From a virus, in IMG/VR virus record IMGVR_UViG_3300050821_012250, positions 1-64,000 of that record: DNA of 64,000 nt; one strand, 5' to 3'. The notes under the pieces were generated by a model. That model had not been told where the DNA came from, did not search any database, and saw nothing but the letters and a program-made list of their open reading frames with translations. Shown here in pieces: positions 9,737 to 16,955 of the stretch. Positions within the stretch are counted from its first letter, which is position 1. Each line of letters opens with the position of its first letter. Position numbers and translations under genes: made by a program.

Positions 9737-10110
9737 CAGACGCCAGCGCCTCGCGTGAAGATTACCGCGGTATTCGTACCAGGCGCGGTACCCAGAATCA
9801 CACTCACCGCCGCCACTTCACTGTTGACCGTGACGGTACGGCACACACCGGGTGCCACCGGAAAGCTCGCCGCGACCGTTGCCGCGACTTCCTCGGTGGT
9901 ATTGCGCGAGAAATTGACGTACGCCCATGCGGTGGTCGTATTGGCGATCTGGATCTGATTGAGATCGCTGTTGCCCGTGGTGTTACCGGGAAGCGTGGCG
10001 GAGGCCGCAGCCGAGTTACTTCCTGTCACCGTGACGCTCGCGATCAGTGAGCCGGCGCCAGATCCCGAATTCGGCCCGTAGAGCGGTGCAAAAGGACGTT
10101 GATCGTACAT
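9736..10110 (-). CDS. beta-rich small structural protein, 124 aa
   Basis: A 124-residue protein dominated by short beta-prone, Thr/Ser/Ala-rich segments, with few charges. Similar in style to the adjacent 115-residue product. Position just downstream of the coat/decoration genes suggests a head or neck component, but no family is recognised. Confidence 0.55.
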   Translation of the reverse strand: MYDQRPFAPLYGPNSGSGAGSLIASVTVTGSNSAAASATLPGNTTGNSDLNQIQIANTTTAWAYVNFSRNTTEEVAATVAASFPVAPGVCRTVTVNSEVAAVSVILGTAPGTNTAVIFTRGAGV

Positions 10111-10112
10111 GA

Positions 10113-10460
10113 CTACGCGCTGATGCCGGACGGCGCCGAGGCGCTTTCGCCGTAGTTCTCGTAGCGCGCCACGAAAACGGTATAGACGGAACTGGCTGTC
10201 GGCGTGATGGTCGCGGCCGTGAGATTGCCGAACGTGATGCCGATCGTGCCATTCGCGGTCGCGCGCGTGTTGGTAATGGTCAAGCCGGCCTGTGGCGCAC
10301 CGGAATTGTTGGCATTGACGTAATCGCCGAGATGCAAACCGGGAACCGTGAATGTCTGTTCCGCCGAGGTATTCGGCGCGACAGAGGTCGGACTCAATGT
10401 CAAATTCAGCACCATCACCAGACTGACGTTGCCGATCGTGTTCGTTGCGGGACCACCCAT
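10113..10460 (-). CDS. beta-rich small structural protein, 115 aa
   Basis: A 115-residue product with alternating hydrophobic and Thr residues, consistent with an Ig-like or jelly-roll fold. A strong Shine-Dalgarno (AGGAG) precedes the ATG at suitable spacing. It may be a decoration or tail protein; no specific family recognised. Confidence 0.55.
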   Translation of the reverse strand: MGGPATNTIGNVSLVMVLNLTLSPTSVAPNTSAEQTFTVPGLHLGDYVNANNSGAPQAGLTITNTRATANGTIGITFGNLTAATITPTASSVYTVFVARYENYGESASAPSGISA

Positions 10461-10472
10461 GTTGAAACTCTC

Positions 10473-11180
10473 CTAGGAAGCGATTGAAAGAGGGACGGAT
10501 TCGGGCTCAGGAACCTGGGTTGCCTGCAGCATCCCGTTTTTGACGCCATATTCCAGGAAGTTGCCTTCCCAGAATTTCTGACCGCGATGCGTGAAACGCA
10601 CATCGGCATCGATCCAGACGGATTCGCCGAGCGCGGTCCACTGGCGGCAGAAGAAAATATCCTCGCCCGTGAAATGCTTGTTCATATAACCGGTTTGGAA
10701 GTACGGCTTGCCGCTATCCATCGTGTGATAGTCGGCATATTCGGGATAGGCTTTGTCGAGTTTCTCAAACGCTGACCGTTTGATCCGCATGAACGCAGTC
10801 GGCGCCTCCAGCGTTTCGATCAAGCCGTTTTCGACTTTGCCGGTCAGTGCGCGATCGTGATAGGGCTTACCTTCCCAACGTTTCGGCACCAGACCCGCGA
10901 CGACTTCCTGCGGATACTCCAGGAATTTCTTAGTGGCATGGAAGTCCCAGCCCACATCGGAATCGATGAAGAACAGATCCGTGCAGTCGGTCTCATGCAG
11001 GAAGTGATGCACGAGCTGATTGCGTGCGAGATCGATGAAGCACATGCCGGCGACGAAGCGGGCCTGGACATGGATCTTATGCTGCGAGAGATAGATCGCC
11101 GTCGACATCATGGAGGTCTGATACTCGGCGCAGAAACTGAAATCGAAGGTCGGGGTGGCGAACAACACACGGGGTTTCAT
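10473..11180 (-). CDS. GT-A fold glycosyltransferase-like protein with DxD motif
   Basis: A 235-residue protein that begins KPRVLFATPTFD and contains the metal-binding type motif FFIDSDVGW at residues 70-78 (Asp73, Asp75), typical of GT-A glycosyltransferases. Later EDIFFCRQW (about residue 170) fits the acidic ED motif that often follows in this family. It lies in the structural gene block and pairs with the second glycosyltransferase at 3696-4451. Acceptor unknown; virion glycosylation or host surface-sugar modification are options. Confidence 0.75.
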   Translation of the reverse strand: MKPRVLFATPTFDFSFCAEYQTSMMSTAIYLSQHKIHVQARFVAGMCFIDLARNQLVHHFLHETDCTDLFFIDSDVGWDFHATKKFLEYPQEVVAGLVPKRWEGKPYHDRALTGKVENGLIETLEAPTAFMRIKRSAFEKLDKAYPEYADYHTMDSGKPYFQTGYMNKHFTGEDIFFCRQWTALGESVWIDADVRFTHRGQKFWEGNFLEYGVKNGMLQATQVPEPESVPLSIAS

Positions 11181-11545
11181 TGTCGTGATTCTGATTTTTT
11201 GAGGGAGAGGATGGGACGTGACGGAGACTCCGTAGATGGGATCACCTCCTCGACATTCGATAGCGGCGCGACGGTTGCGATCTGGGCGACTGCAGGCAGA
11301 TCGTCAGGATGGTATTCGCAGAACGCGCCAGAGGGACGCATCATGCCAGGTTGCCACAGATAAACGACCGGCCGCGCTTCCAGTTCGCCGCGACGGTTCA
11401 GGTATGAAATGTTCACCGTGCCGTCAAAATTGACATGCGTGATGGTCGCGGCCAACGGCTGATTGTTGAGATCGTACGGCGCGTAGGCCGATGCTGCGAG
11501 CGTAGGCCAGAACCAGAGTCGTTTTCCAACGGTGGGTTGGATCAT
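11177..11545 (-). CDS. conserved-looking small phage protein, 122 aa
   Basis: A 122-residue protein; residues 1-75 are well structured (VGKRLWFWP, ATITHVNFDGTVNISYL, MMRPSGAFCEYH) and the last 45 residues are probably disordered. The first part resembles small SH3-like barrel proteins found beside phage structural genes. Start overlaps the upstream stop by 4 nt. Function unknown. Confidence 0.55.
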   Translation of the reverse strand: MIQPTVGKRLWFWPTLAASAYAPYDLNNQPLAATITHVNFDGTVNISYLNRRGELEARPVVYLWQPGMMRPSGAFCEYHPDDLPAVAQIATVAPLSNVEEVIPSTESPSRPILSLKKSESRQ

Positions 11546-11769
11546 TCTGGGATGCCTTCAACCATATAGCGAACCAACGCTTCCGCTTGCGTGGCATCCA
11601 AGAGGTTAGTACCGCTGGGCTCGTGGCGCGCAGGAGGCTTGCCTCGGGCTGCGTTGTACTCAACGTTGTAATCAGGGTTGAAGCTGATTCCCGCGTCAGG
11701 CTGGAAGTTCTCAGGCAACCGCCATCCAAGGAAGCGATTCACCATGTGCTTGATTTGCTCGTCGGTCAT
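11542..11769 (-). CDS. small phage protein, 75 aa, unknown
   Basis: Starts at the ATG at 11769 (MTDEQIKHMVNRFLGWRLP), which has GGAGGTG 6 nt upstream. An upstream in-frame ATG at 11808 would run through a transcription terminator and is rejected. The segment MVNRFLGWRLPENFQPDAGI is of a kind seen in many small phage proteins of unknown function. Confidence 0.65.
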   Translation of the reverse strand: MTDEQIKHMVNRFLGWRLPENFQPDAGISFNPDYNVEYNAARGKPPARHEPSGTNLLDATQAEALVRYMVEGIPE

Positions 11770-11781
11770 TAATTCACCTCC

Positions 11782-11806
11782 AAAAAAGGCCCCGGAGTAC
11801 GGGGCC
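11782..11806 (-). terminator. rho-independent terminator
   Basis: Read on the minus strand, a perfect 7-bp GC stem (arms 11806-11800 and 11794-11788, 5-nt loop) is followed directly by six T residues. It lies only 12 nt upstream of the start of the 75-residue gene, so it should end or attenuate transcripts coming from the coat region before the neck genes. Confidence 0.8.
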
Positions 11807-11926
11807 AACGTGTGTCACCACTACGAGGAAAATGTGTGTCATCTCCAAGTTTGTCGTTACGATCTTCTCGGTCCACGCTTGGCGCCTGACACGGGCGGCA
11901 GTTTACAATCATGATTTGTTGTATTT

Positions 11927-12391
11927 CTACGATAAATCATATCCATAGACGTAAACATCGAACGTCGCGGCCACGCCAGCCAACGTTGTACCCACACGCG
12001 CATACAGCGTGCTGCCGGTCTGACTGGTGGTCGTTGCTGCGACAGTGCTGTATGCCACAGCCGTCGCATTGGTCACTGACAGTGCGGCAGCCGTGACGAT
12101 GGTTGTACCGCCGTTGTTGGTCGCCGCATTCAAGCTGAAGTAAGCGGTCGATACTGCAGTAGTGCTGGCATTCGCAGTCAGCACCGCTGAAACGACCCAT
12201 TTACTTGCATTGATCACGGGAATCGGCGTATCGGCCACCGCGTTTGCGTTCACGGCACGGGCTTCACCGAGAAGTCGAAGCGCATTCGAACCTTGGTAGT
12301 TGCCACCGTAAGTCTGTGTATTAACCGGCGTCAGCACTGCCAAAGAATTGGCATTTGCCGTAATCGCCGGGCCTGGATTGGTATCTGCCAT
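11927..12391 (-). CDS. putative head decoration / virion protein, 154 aa
   Basis: A 154-residue, Ala/Thr/Asn/Val-rich protein with almost no charge, consistent with a beta-rich decoration protein. It is the first virion-type gene after the coat gene and HNH gene, and is flanked on both sides by minus-strand hairpins with T-runs, so it may be transcribed at high level as a short unit. A good AGGAG site precedes the ATG. No specific family recognised. Confidence 0.6.
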   Translation of the reverse strand: MADTNPGPAITANANSLAVLTPVNTQTYGGNYQGSNALRLLGEARAVNANAVADTPIPVINASKWVVSAVLTANASTTAVSTAYFSLNAATNNGGTTIVTAAALSVTNATAVAYSTVAATTTSQTGSTLYARVGTTLAGVAATFDVYVYGYDLS

Positions 12392-12411
12392 GGAAAACTA
12401 GCTCCTAAATG

Positions 12412-12433
12412 AAAAGGGCGCCGTGTGGCGCCC
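12412..12433 (-). terminator. hairpin with short T-run, probable terminator
   Basis: On the minus strand a 7-bp perfect stem (12433-12427 with 12422-12416, loop of 4) is followed by TTTTC. It sits 20 nt upstream of the decoration-like gene and downstream of the HNH gene. The T-run is short, so termination may be partial. Confidence 0.6.
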
Positions 12434-12478
12434 TCAAGGTGGTTGGTTGATCGGCCCTGTCAGGCCCGGACGAGAACA

Positions 12479-13330
12479 TCAGTCGGTAACGTGCTTCCAG
12501 ACTTTGCGTCTGCGGATGTTGGAAACGAGAACGTTGGAGATTCCATATTTCTGAGCCAAGATCTTCCCTTGCTCGATACTTTTACGGATTTCTCTCACAA
12601 TTTCCTCCGTGATTTTGCTTCCGATTCCACGTCTATGCGCGCCACCGCGAGGATTTTTAGCGATGTGGCTCACTTCTACGTGAGCCCAAGAAACTCTATT
12701 CTTGATGCTCGTGATCGTAGTAGCAGCCACTCCATAATCAGCCGCGATTTCAGCATACGTTCGTGAATCTGAGAGAATTTTCCTAACTTTCTCTTCATTG
12801 AGTTGGGCCAGATGAGAATTCTCTCCCGACTGATCATGTCGGCGCCCTTTCCTATTCATATCTGCATGGTTGTCGGCTACAGTTCCAAGCCACAAATGCG
12901 CTGGATTGACACATGTGGGATTGTCACAGGTATGACAGACAAGTTTGTCAGGAGGCACTGGCTTGCCACTATGTAGAGCAAAAGAAAATCGATGGGCTTT
13001 CGTATACCTCACTCCGTGAATTATTCCGTCAAAACGCCCATACCCTTGACGGTCCACGCAGTAGGTCCATAACCAACAGCCCTCTGTCTTTTTATGCTGT
13101 GCTTCGAATCGTTCGATGGCACTCCTGCCTCTGAACATCGCAGCATTCATTTTAGGTTCAAACGGCGAGCCAGATTTCCTAGCTCGCCGCAAATGCTCAC
13201 TGCATAAGCCAGAAGCCTTCACAGGGAGGTCGCACCCTTTGCATTGACACACGCTTACGGTTTCCACATTTCGTTCTCGGTTATTAAGACCGAGACATTT
13301 TGCCGAAAACCTTGGACGAATGCAATGCAT
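12479..13330 (-). CDS. HNH homing endonuclease (HNH_3-like), free-standing
   Basis: A 283-residue protein. Residues 28-50 hold a small Cys-rich knuckle (CQCKGCDLP then CSEHLRRARKSG); residues 75-160 carry the HNH core with CWLWTYCVDRQGYGRF, KAHRFSFALHSG, LVCHTCDNPTCVNPAHLWLGT and DNHADMNRKGR; the C-terminal third contains two helix-turn-helix-like repeats (VRKILSDSRTYAEIAADYGV and VREIRKSIEQGKILAQKYGI) likely to read DNA. It lies 32 nt after the coat gene, whose intron has no ORF, so it could promote movement of that locus (inference). No clear ribosome site at the first ATG; a GTG 21 codons in is an alternative start. Confidence 0.85.
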   Translation of the reverse strand: MHCIRPRFSAKCLGLNNRERNVETVSVCQCKGCDLPVKASGLCSEHLRRARKSGSPFEPKMNAAMFRGRSAIERFEAQHKKTEGCWLWTYCVDRQGYGRFDGIIHGVRYTKAHRFSFALHSGKPVPPDKLVCHTCDNPTCVNPAHLWLGTVADNHADMNRKGRRHDQSGENSHLAQLNEEKVRKILSDSRTYAEIAADYGVAATTITSIKNRVSWAHVEVSHIAKNPRGGAHRRGIGSKITEEIVREIRKSIEQGKILAQKYGISNVLVSNIRRRKVWKHVTD

Positions 13331-13362
13331 TGAGCTATTCTAAATCCCCGTGAAAACAAGCC

Positions 13363-14981
13363 TCATCCAAACACCCGGATCGCTAAGGACCTGTATAAAG
13401 AAGCAGGGCCGTAGAGAACATCACAGCGTGTAGGCTCTGAGTCGTTATTGATAGTGAATTGCGTCACCATCCGAATCGACATCCCCACATCCTCGTCGTC
13501 ATAAGCCCGCGCCGCGAACTCCACGCCCCGGGGCAGTGGCAGATCCGCGAAGGCCAACGCAAACGCGTACTTGTGGAACACCAACCCCTGCGGAGTCGCC
13601 GTGCTGGCGTACGCCGTTCCACCGTTGACCGTGATGGTCGTACCGGTGCCAGTCGGCGCCGCCGTGCAGTTCTGGAACTGGCCGGCGCTGATGATCGCGT
13701 CGCCAATCGTGAGCTGCAGATTGCCCGAGCTGTCACTGGTGTACACCCCAGTCAGCGGGTTGAACGTACCGTTCGTCAAACTCGCCGGCCCGTAGTAGAT
13801 GCCCGTCGTCGCGGCACCGTTAGGCGGCGTGATAAAGCCACCGGGCGGTAGTACCACGAATTGTTTCAGCGTGCGTCCATACTGCTGACGGCTCTGCGGG
13901 TTTACCGGATAGATACCTGAGAACTGGATCACATCACCGACCTTGATCACACCGGTCGAAGCCGTCCAACCTGTCGTCAGGATCGTGCCGTTCGCCGACC
14001 ATCCGCTCGTGAGCAGCGCCGTACCGGTCGGTGTCGCCGAGACCGTGGGCGTACCGCCCTGAGCACCGGTCGTGAACGACATGATGTTCTGATCCTCCCA
14101 CCAGTCCAATCCGGCGAACTCCTTCGCCACCATGCCGCGCTCGTTGAACTCGCTGATGCGCGCCTGAGGATTGAACAGACCCTTGATGGCATCCGTTGCC
14201 GCTGACATGCTGATGGGATCCAGCACGCAGTTCTTCTCGCCTTCGGCCGGGCAGGCCTCGGACGCCAGCACCGCGCGCGCATCGGAGAAAATCTTGTAGC
14301 TCGCAGGCTGGATGCCCGCGGTGCCCAAGGAATTCGCCGTGTTGAGCGTGCAGAACTGTGCAGTGTCGGAGTCAACCCGGTTCGCGACGGTTGCGACCTG
14401 AGGTTTCAGAATGCGCTGTTTGAACATATCCATGGACAGCGCCAGGTCCTGCGTCGTGAACTGCACATCGACGTGGAACTGGTAGTTGAGCACCACCGGG
14501 ACGTACTGCTCGAACGTGTCTTCCACGTTCAGAGGGGGGCCGTATGTACCGATGTAGCGGGGCGGACGCCGGACGTTAACTGTGTTGCCTATCTTGGCGC
14601 CGGTCTGTGCGAACTCGTTTGAATCAAATGTTAGACCAACTCAAGTTGGTCCGATCTTTCGATCGCTCTGATTCTCATCAGAGATCAGATCATATCTTGC
14701 TTCTTTCGAAGCCCCACCGTTTCGAGCCCGTTGGCTCTACTTCCTTTCGGAATGATCGTTGAGCGTTCCGTCTTATGACGGCTTCGTTGCTGATTGTCTA
14801 ATCCTGAAGATTGTTACCTTTCGGTACTTCAGGCTATAAAGAGTTTCCAGCAGTTAGATGGGTTTTGCGTCAGCATTCAATTTTACTGACGGTCAACGCG
14901 GTTAGCGATGACGAGTTCATTTTCCAACACTACCAACGCCTCGTTAGTAATGTAAGAAATCGTCAAAAGTTGCTGGACAAT
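13363..14981 (-). CDS. major coat protein, P22 gp5-like, split by a group I intron (join 14885-14981 and 13363-14624)
   Basis: Exon 1 (14981-14885) and exon 2 (14624-13363) join to give 452 residues, close to P22 coat (430). Exon 1 encodes the family-typical start with QQLLTISYITNEALVVLE; splicing rebuilds RVDRQ-Y-SNEFAQTGAKIG, where the Tyr codon is split T/AT by the intron. The rest has the P22 coat-family pattern (TVNVRRPPRYIG, DLALSMDMFKQRIL, LVFHKYAFALAFADL). Without splicing, translation stops at the TAA that spans the exon 1 end. The frame from a GTG at 14526, open to the gene end, lacks the first 65 residues. The start codon appears to be ATT, 8 nt after AGGAG. Scaffold and portal genes lie upstream as in P22. 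Confidence 0.9.
14625..14884 (-). ncRNA. group I self-splicing intron in the coat gene, 260 nt, no ORF
   Basis: Minus-strand RNA. P1: exon end CGTCAGT pairs with internal guide GCTGACG, with the required U-G pair at the 5' splice site after 14885. P10: guide TTGAAT pairs with ATTCAA at the exon 2 start, placing the terminal G at 14625. P4 pairs TGCTG with CAGCA; a P5 extension CCTGAAG/CTTCAGG carries a TACC-GAAA-GGTA tip; a CCGTC/GACGG hairpin fits P6; P7 pairs CGATCAT in the R-like element (CTCAACGATCATTCC) with ATGATCTG in the S-like element (AAGATATGATCTG). Three tidy 3' hairpins (CTCTGAT, CGATC-GAAA, GACCAAC) form P9 extensions. The Q, R and S segments line up well with the T4 td intron, so subgroup IA is likely. 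Confidence 0.92.
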
Positions 14982-14994
14982 AGTCGCTGCTCCT
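14979..14994 (-). promoter_or_regulatory. ribosome binding site with ATT start of the coat gene
   Basis: AGGAG at 14994-14990 is followed after 8 nt by ATT (14981-14979) in the coat frame. No ATG, GTG or TTG occurs in frame at a usable distance; the next in-frame TTG is 15 nt further down and would remove the conserved first residues. AUU is a known rare initiator (infC, pcnB). A sequencing error in an ATG is the alternative. Confidence 0.6.
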
Positions 14995-15024
14995 AAATGT
15001 TTGTTTCATCAGGAACACCAACAC

Positions 15025-16239
15025 CTAACGCCGCTTACTCCGCGCTCTCTCCTTTTCATAAGCCCGCAGTTGCTTGAAATCCATCTTCGACGGATCAGTC
15101 ACCACGGTCCCGGAGCCTTGCGCGGAAATCGGCGTGATCGGTGGAGGCGCTCCACCACGCTCGGGTGCTTTCGGTGCAACTGGCGGCGGCACGACTGCGA
15201 CAGGCGCAGGCGCGACAACCGGAGCTGCGGGAGCCGGCGGCGGGGTCGGCGTTGGAGCCGGGGTGACCGCTGCAGGCTTCTCGAAAGCCAACTCGAGCTT
15301 GCCCACTTCGGCGACAGCCTTGGCGGGCGAGAGTTTTCGAATACGATCTGTGAAATCTGGGTGATTCGCCATGTAATAGGTGATATCAGCCCCGTAATCG
15401 CTCTCGGTGACGAACTGGAGCACCGCGTCTTGAACTAGAACATCTGTTGCGCCCACGACTTCCAGGAAATCGGGGTATTTGATCTGAGCTTTTTCAAGTC
15501 GGGACCGAAATTCGGCCTCGACTTTGGCACGCTCCTCTGCCTGTTTCTCTTGCGCGATTTTGGCGCGCTCTTGCTCGGCCGCATGAGCGGCTCGAGCGTC
15601 TGCAAACTGATCTTTCGCGTCAATGAACTTACTCCAGTCGACGACACCTTCTGGAGAAGTGAATTCTTTGATATCCGGTGCCTTCGGCGGCTCAGGCGCG
15701 GCTGGCGCAGCCGGCGCGGATTTCTGAGTCTTCGCGGACTGCAATTCGCGCTCGAGCTCTGCGGCACGGGCTTCCGCCAGTCGAGCACGCTCGAACTGGT
15801 TTTTGGCAAACGCCTCGGCGTCCTTGGCCTCTTCTTCCGCCGTCTTGCGCAGCGCCTCTTCCTGCTTCGCGATCTTGTGCCGTTTGCCCACCAATCGCCG
15901 CACACGCTCGCTTTCATCGGGCGCGGCGAGAATGTAGCCCTTGTCGTCCTCTGAAAGCCCGAGATACGGGTCCGGCAGGTCATCAGGGTCAACCGACGCG
16001 GCAGGCGGCACAATGGCTGCGGGAGCCTCTGGCGCTGGCGCGGGGGGCACTTCGGGCGCTGTCCCGGCCGTCGCATCGGGCTGCTTCGGAGGTGCCGGCG
16101 GCGGCGTAACGGCCACCGTAGTCTCGACCGGCGTCTCTCCGGGCAACGACTTGTCGCCCTTCACGTGGTTTTTGACCTCCGTGACGGCGCCGGTTTCGAT
16201 GAAATCTTGCAATCCAGAACTCGTTACAACTTTTCCCAA
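15025..16239 (-). CDS. scaffolding protein
   Basis: A 404-residue protein encoded between portal and coat genes, the place of P22 gp8 (303 residues). It is Pro/Ala-rich at both ends with a long charged, helical middle (residues about 100-290, Glu/Lys/Ala-rich, coiled-coil-like) and a basic C-terminal helix, DFKQLRAYEKERARSKRR. In P22-like phages the basic C-terminal helix-loop-helix of the scaffold binds the coat subunit. A similar peptide occurs in two other proteins of this window (16294-16593 and 27480-27758). Confidence 0.8.
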   Translation of the reverse strand: MGKVVTSSGLQDFIETGAVTEVKNHVKGDKSLPGETPVETTVAVTPPPAPPKQPDATAGTAPEVPPAPAPEAPAAIVPPAASVDPDDLPDPYLGLSEDDKGYILAAPDESERVRRLVGKRHKIAKQEEALRKTAEEEAKDAEAFAKNQFERARLAEARAAELERELQSAKTQKSAPAAPAAPEPPKAPDIKEFTSPEGVVDWSKFIDAKDQFADARAAHAAEQERAKIAQEKQAEERAKVEAEFRSRLEKAQIKYPDFLEVVGATDVLVQDAVLQFVTESDYGADITYYMANHPDFTDRIRKLSPAKAVAEVGKLELAFEKPAAVTPAPTPTPPPAPAAPVVAPAPVAVVPPPVAPKAPERGGAPPPITPISAQGSGTVVTDPSKMDFKQLRAYEKERARSKRR

Positions 16240-16293
16240 GGAAATCTCCGCTCTCAGCCGCTAGGCTGCAAATTGACCGTATCCAAATCACAT

Positions 16294-16593
16294 CTACGCA
16301 TTCAACTGCCGTTCTTGGCGTTGCAACTCATCGTAGAAAAATTCCGTCAGACGAAAGCCGAGTGAGCCGCAATAACAAAGGATTTTCTGAGCCTTGCGCA
16401 TATCGCCAGTTTTCAGATCCCTATAAATTCCCCACCATGGCAACCGCAAATCCCACCAAATTCGACCGTCGTATTTTGAGCGGTGATATCGCAGAATCCA
16501 CCGATATTCTTTATGCAGATGTCGTTGAAGGTCTCTGTTGTGCTCGTAGGCCCGTAGCTCACGAAATGACATTTCAGATGGATTCTTTGTCAT
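16294..16593 (-). CDS. 99-aa protein sharing the scaffold C-terminal peptide
   Basis: Starts at the ATG at 16593; the longer in-frame start overlaps the upstream TM gene. Residues 4-17 (NPSEMSFRELRAYE) closely resemble the scaffold C-terminus (DPSKMDFKQLRAYE). The remainder is basic and very rich in Trp, Tyr and Arg (WILRYHRSKYDGRIWWDLRL). It is the gene immediately upstream of the scaffold gene. The shared peptide suggests binding to the same partner, perhaps the coat protein; otherwise unknown. Confidence 0.6.
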   Translation of the reverse strand: MTKNPSEMSFRELRAYEHNRDLQRHLHKEYRWILRYHRSKYDGRIWWDLRLPWWGIYRDLKTGDMRKAQKILCYCGSLGFRLTEFFYDELQRQERQLNA

Positions 16594-16629
16594 CACAACT
16601 CTAACTCGCTCTCGGCACAATGGCCGCAA

Positions 16630-16758
16630 TTAACCAAAAATACGGACTATCACTAAATTCCAAAAGGCCGTGCAAATCACGCACAATTCCAAAACTATCA
16701 AGTATGCGACCCAACCAGGGATCACGCGAATATTCGTGTAGGCCAGCAGCGGCTTCAT
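16630..16758 (-). CDS. small membrane protein, 42 aa
   Basis: Begins MKPLLAYTNIRVIPG and then is one strongly hydrophobic stretch (WVAYLIVLELCVICTAFWNL) able to span the membrane. Its ATG overlaps the TGA of the upstream zinc-ribbon gene (ATGA at 16758-16755). Could be a membrane-active late product such as a holin-like peptide, but nothing specific supports that. Confidence 0.5.
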   Translation of the reverse strand: MKPLLAYTNIRVIPGWVAYLIVLELCVICTAFWNLVIVRIFG

Positions 16759-16955
16759 GGCGTGCTGTCGGATTTCTTCTCGGCCTTCTCAACAAATCGC
16801 ATGGCGCTCAAAGCAGCCAACACACCTTTACGAAAATATTCAGCGGCTTGGCCTCCGGGAAATGGATCACTGGGCAATCCGCAACGGCAGCAGCGACAAT
16901 CTCCGCCCGTCTTGAATTCCTCGCAATCGCAAACCGGACATTTGCCCCAAATCAT
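16755..16955 (-). CDS. small zinc-ribbon protein, 66 aa
   Basis: The N-terminus has CPVCDCEE and CRCCRCGLP, six to seven cysteines in 20 residues, consistent with a zinc knuckle. The start overlaps the portal stop by 4 nt. Function unknown. Confidence 0.55.
   Translation of the reverse strand: MIWGKCPVCDCEEFKTGGDCRCCRCGLPSDPFPGGQAAEYFRKGVLAALSAMRFVEKAEKKSDSTP

Noticed and set aside
11542-11808. Longer 88-residue start of the small neck-region gene
   Set aside because: Its first codons run through a strong terminator hairpin; the ATG at 11769 has a perfect ribosome site.
13363-14526. Coat gene starting at the GTG at 14526
   Set aside because: The frame continues upstream with conserved coat residues, and an exon with the missing N-terminus is found beyond a group I intron.
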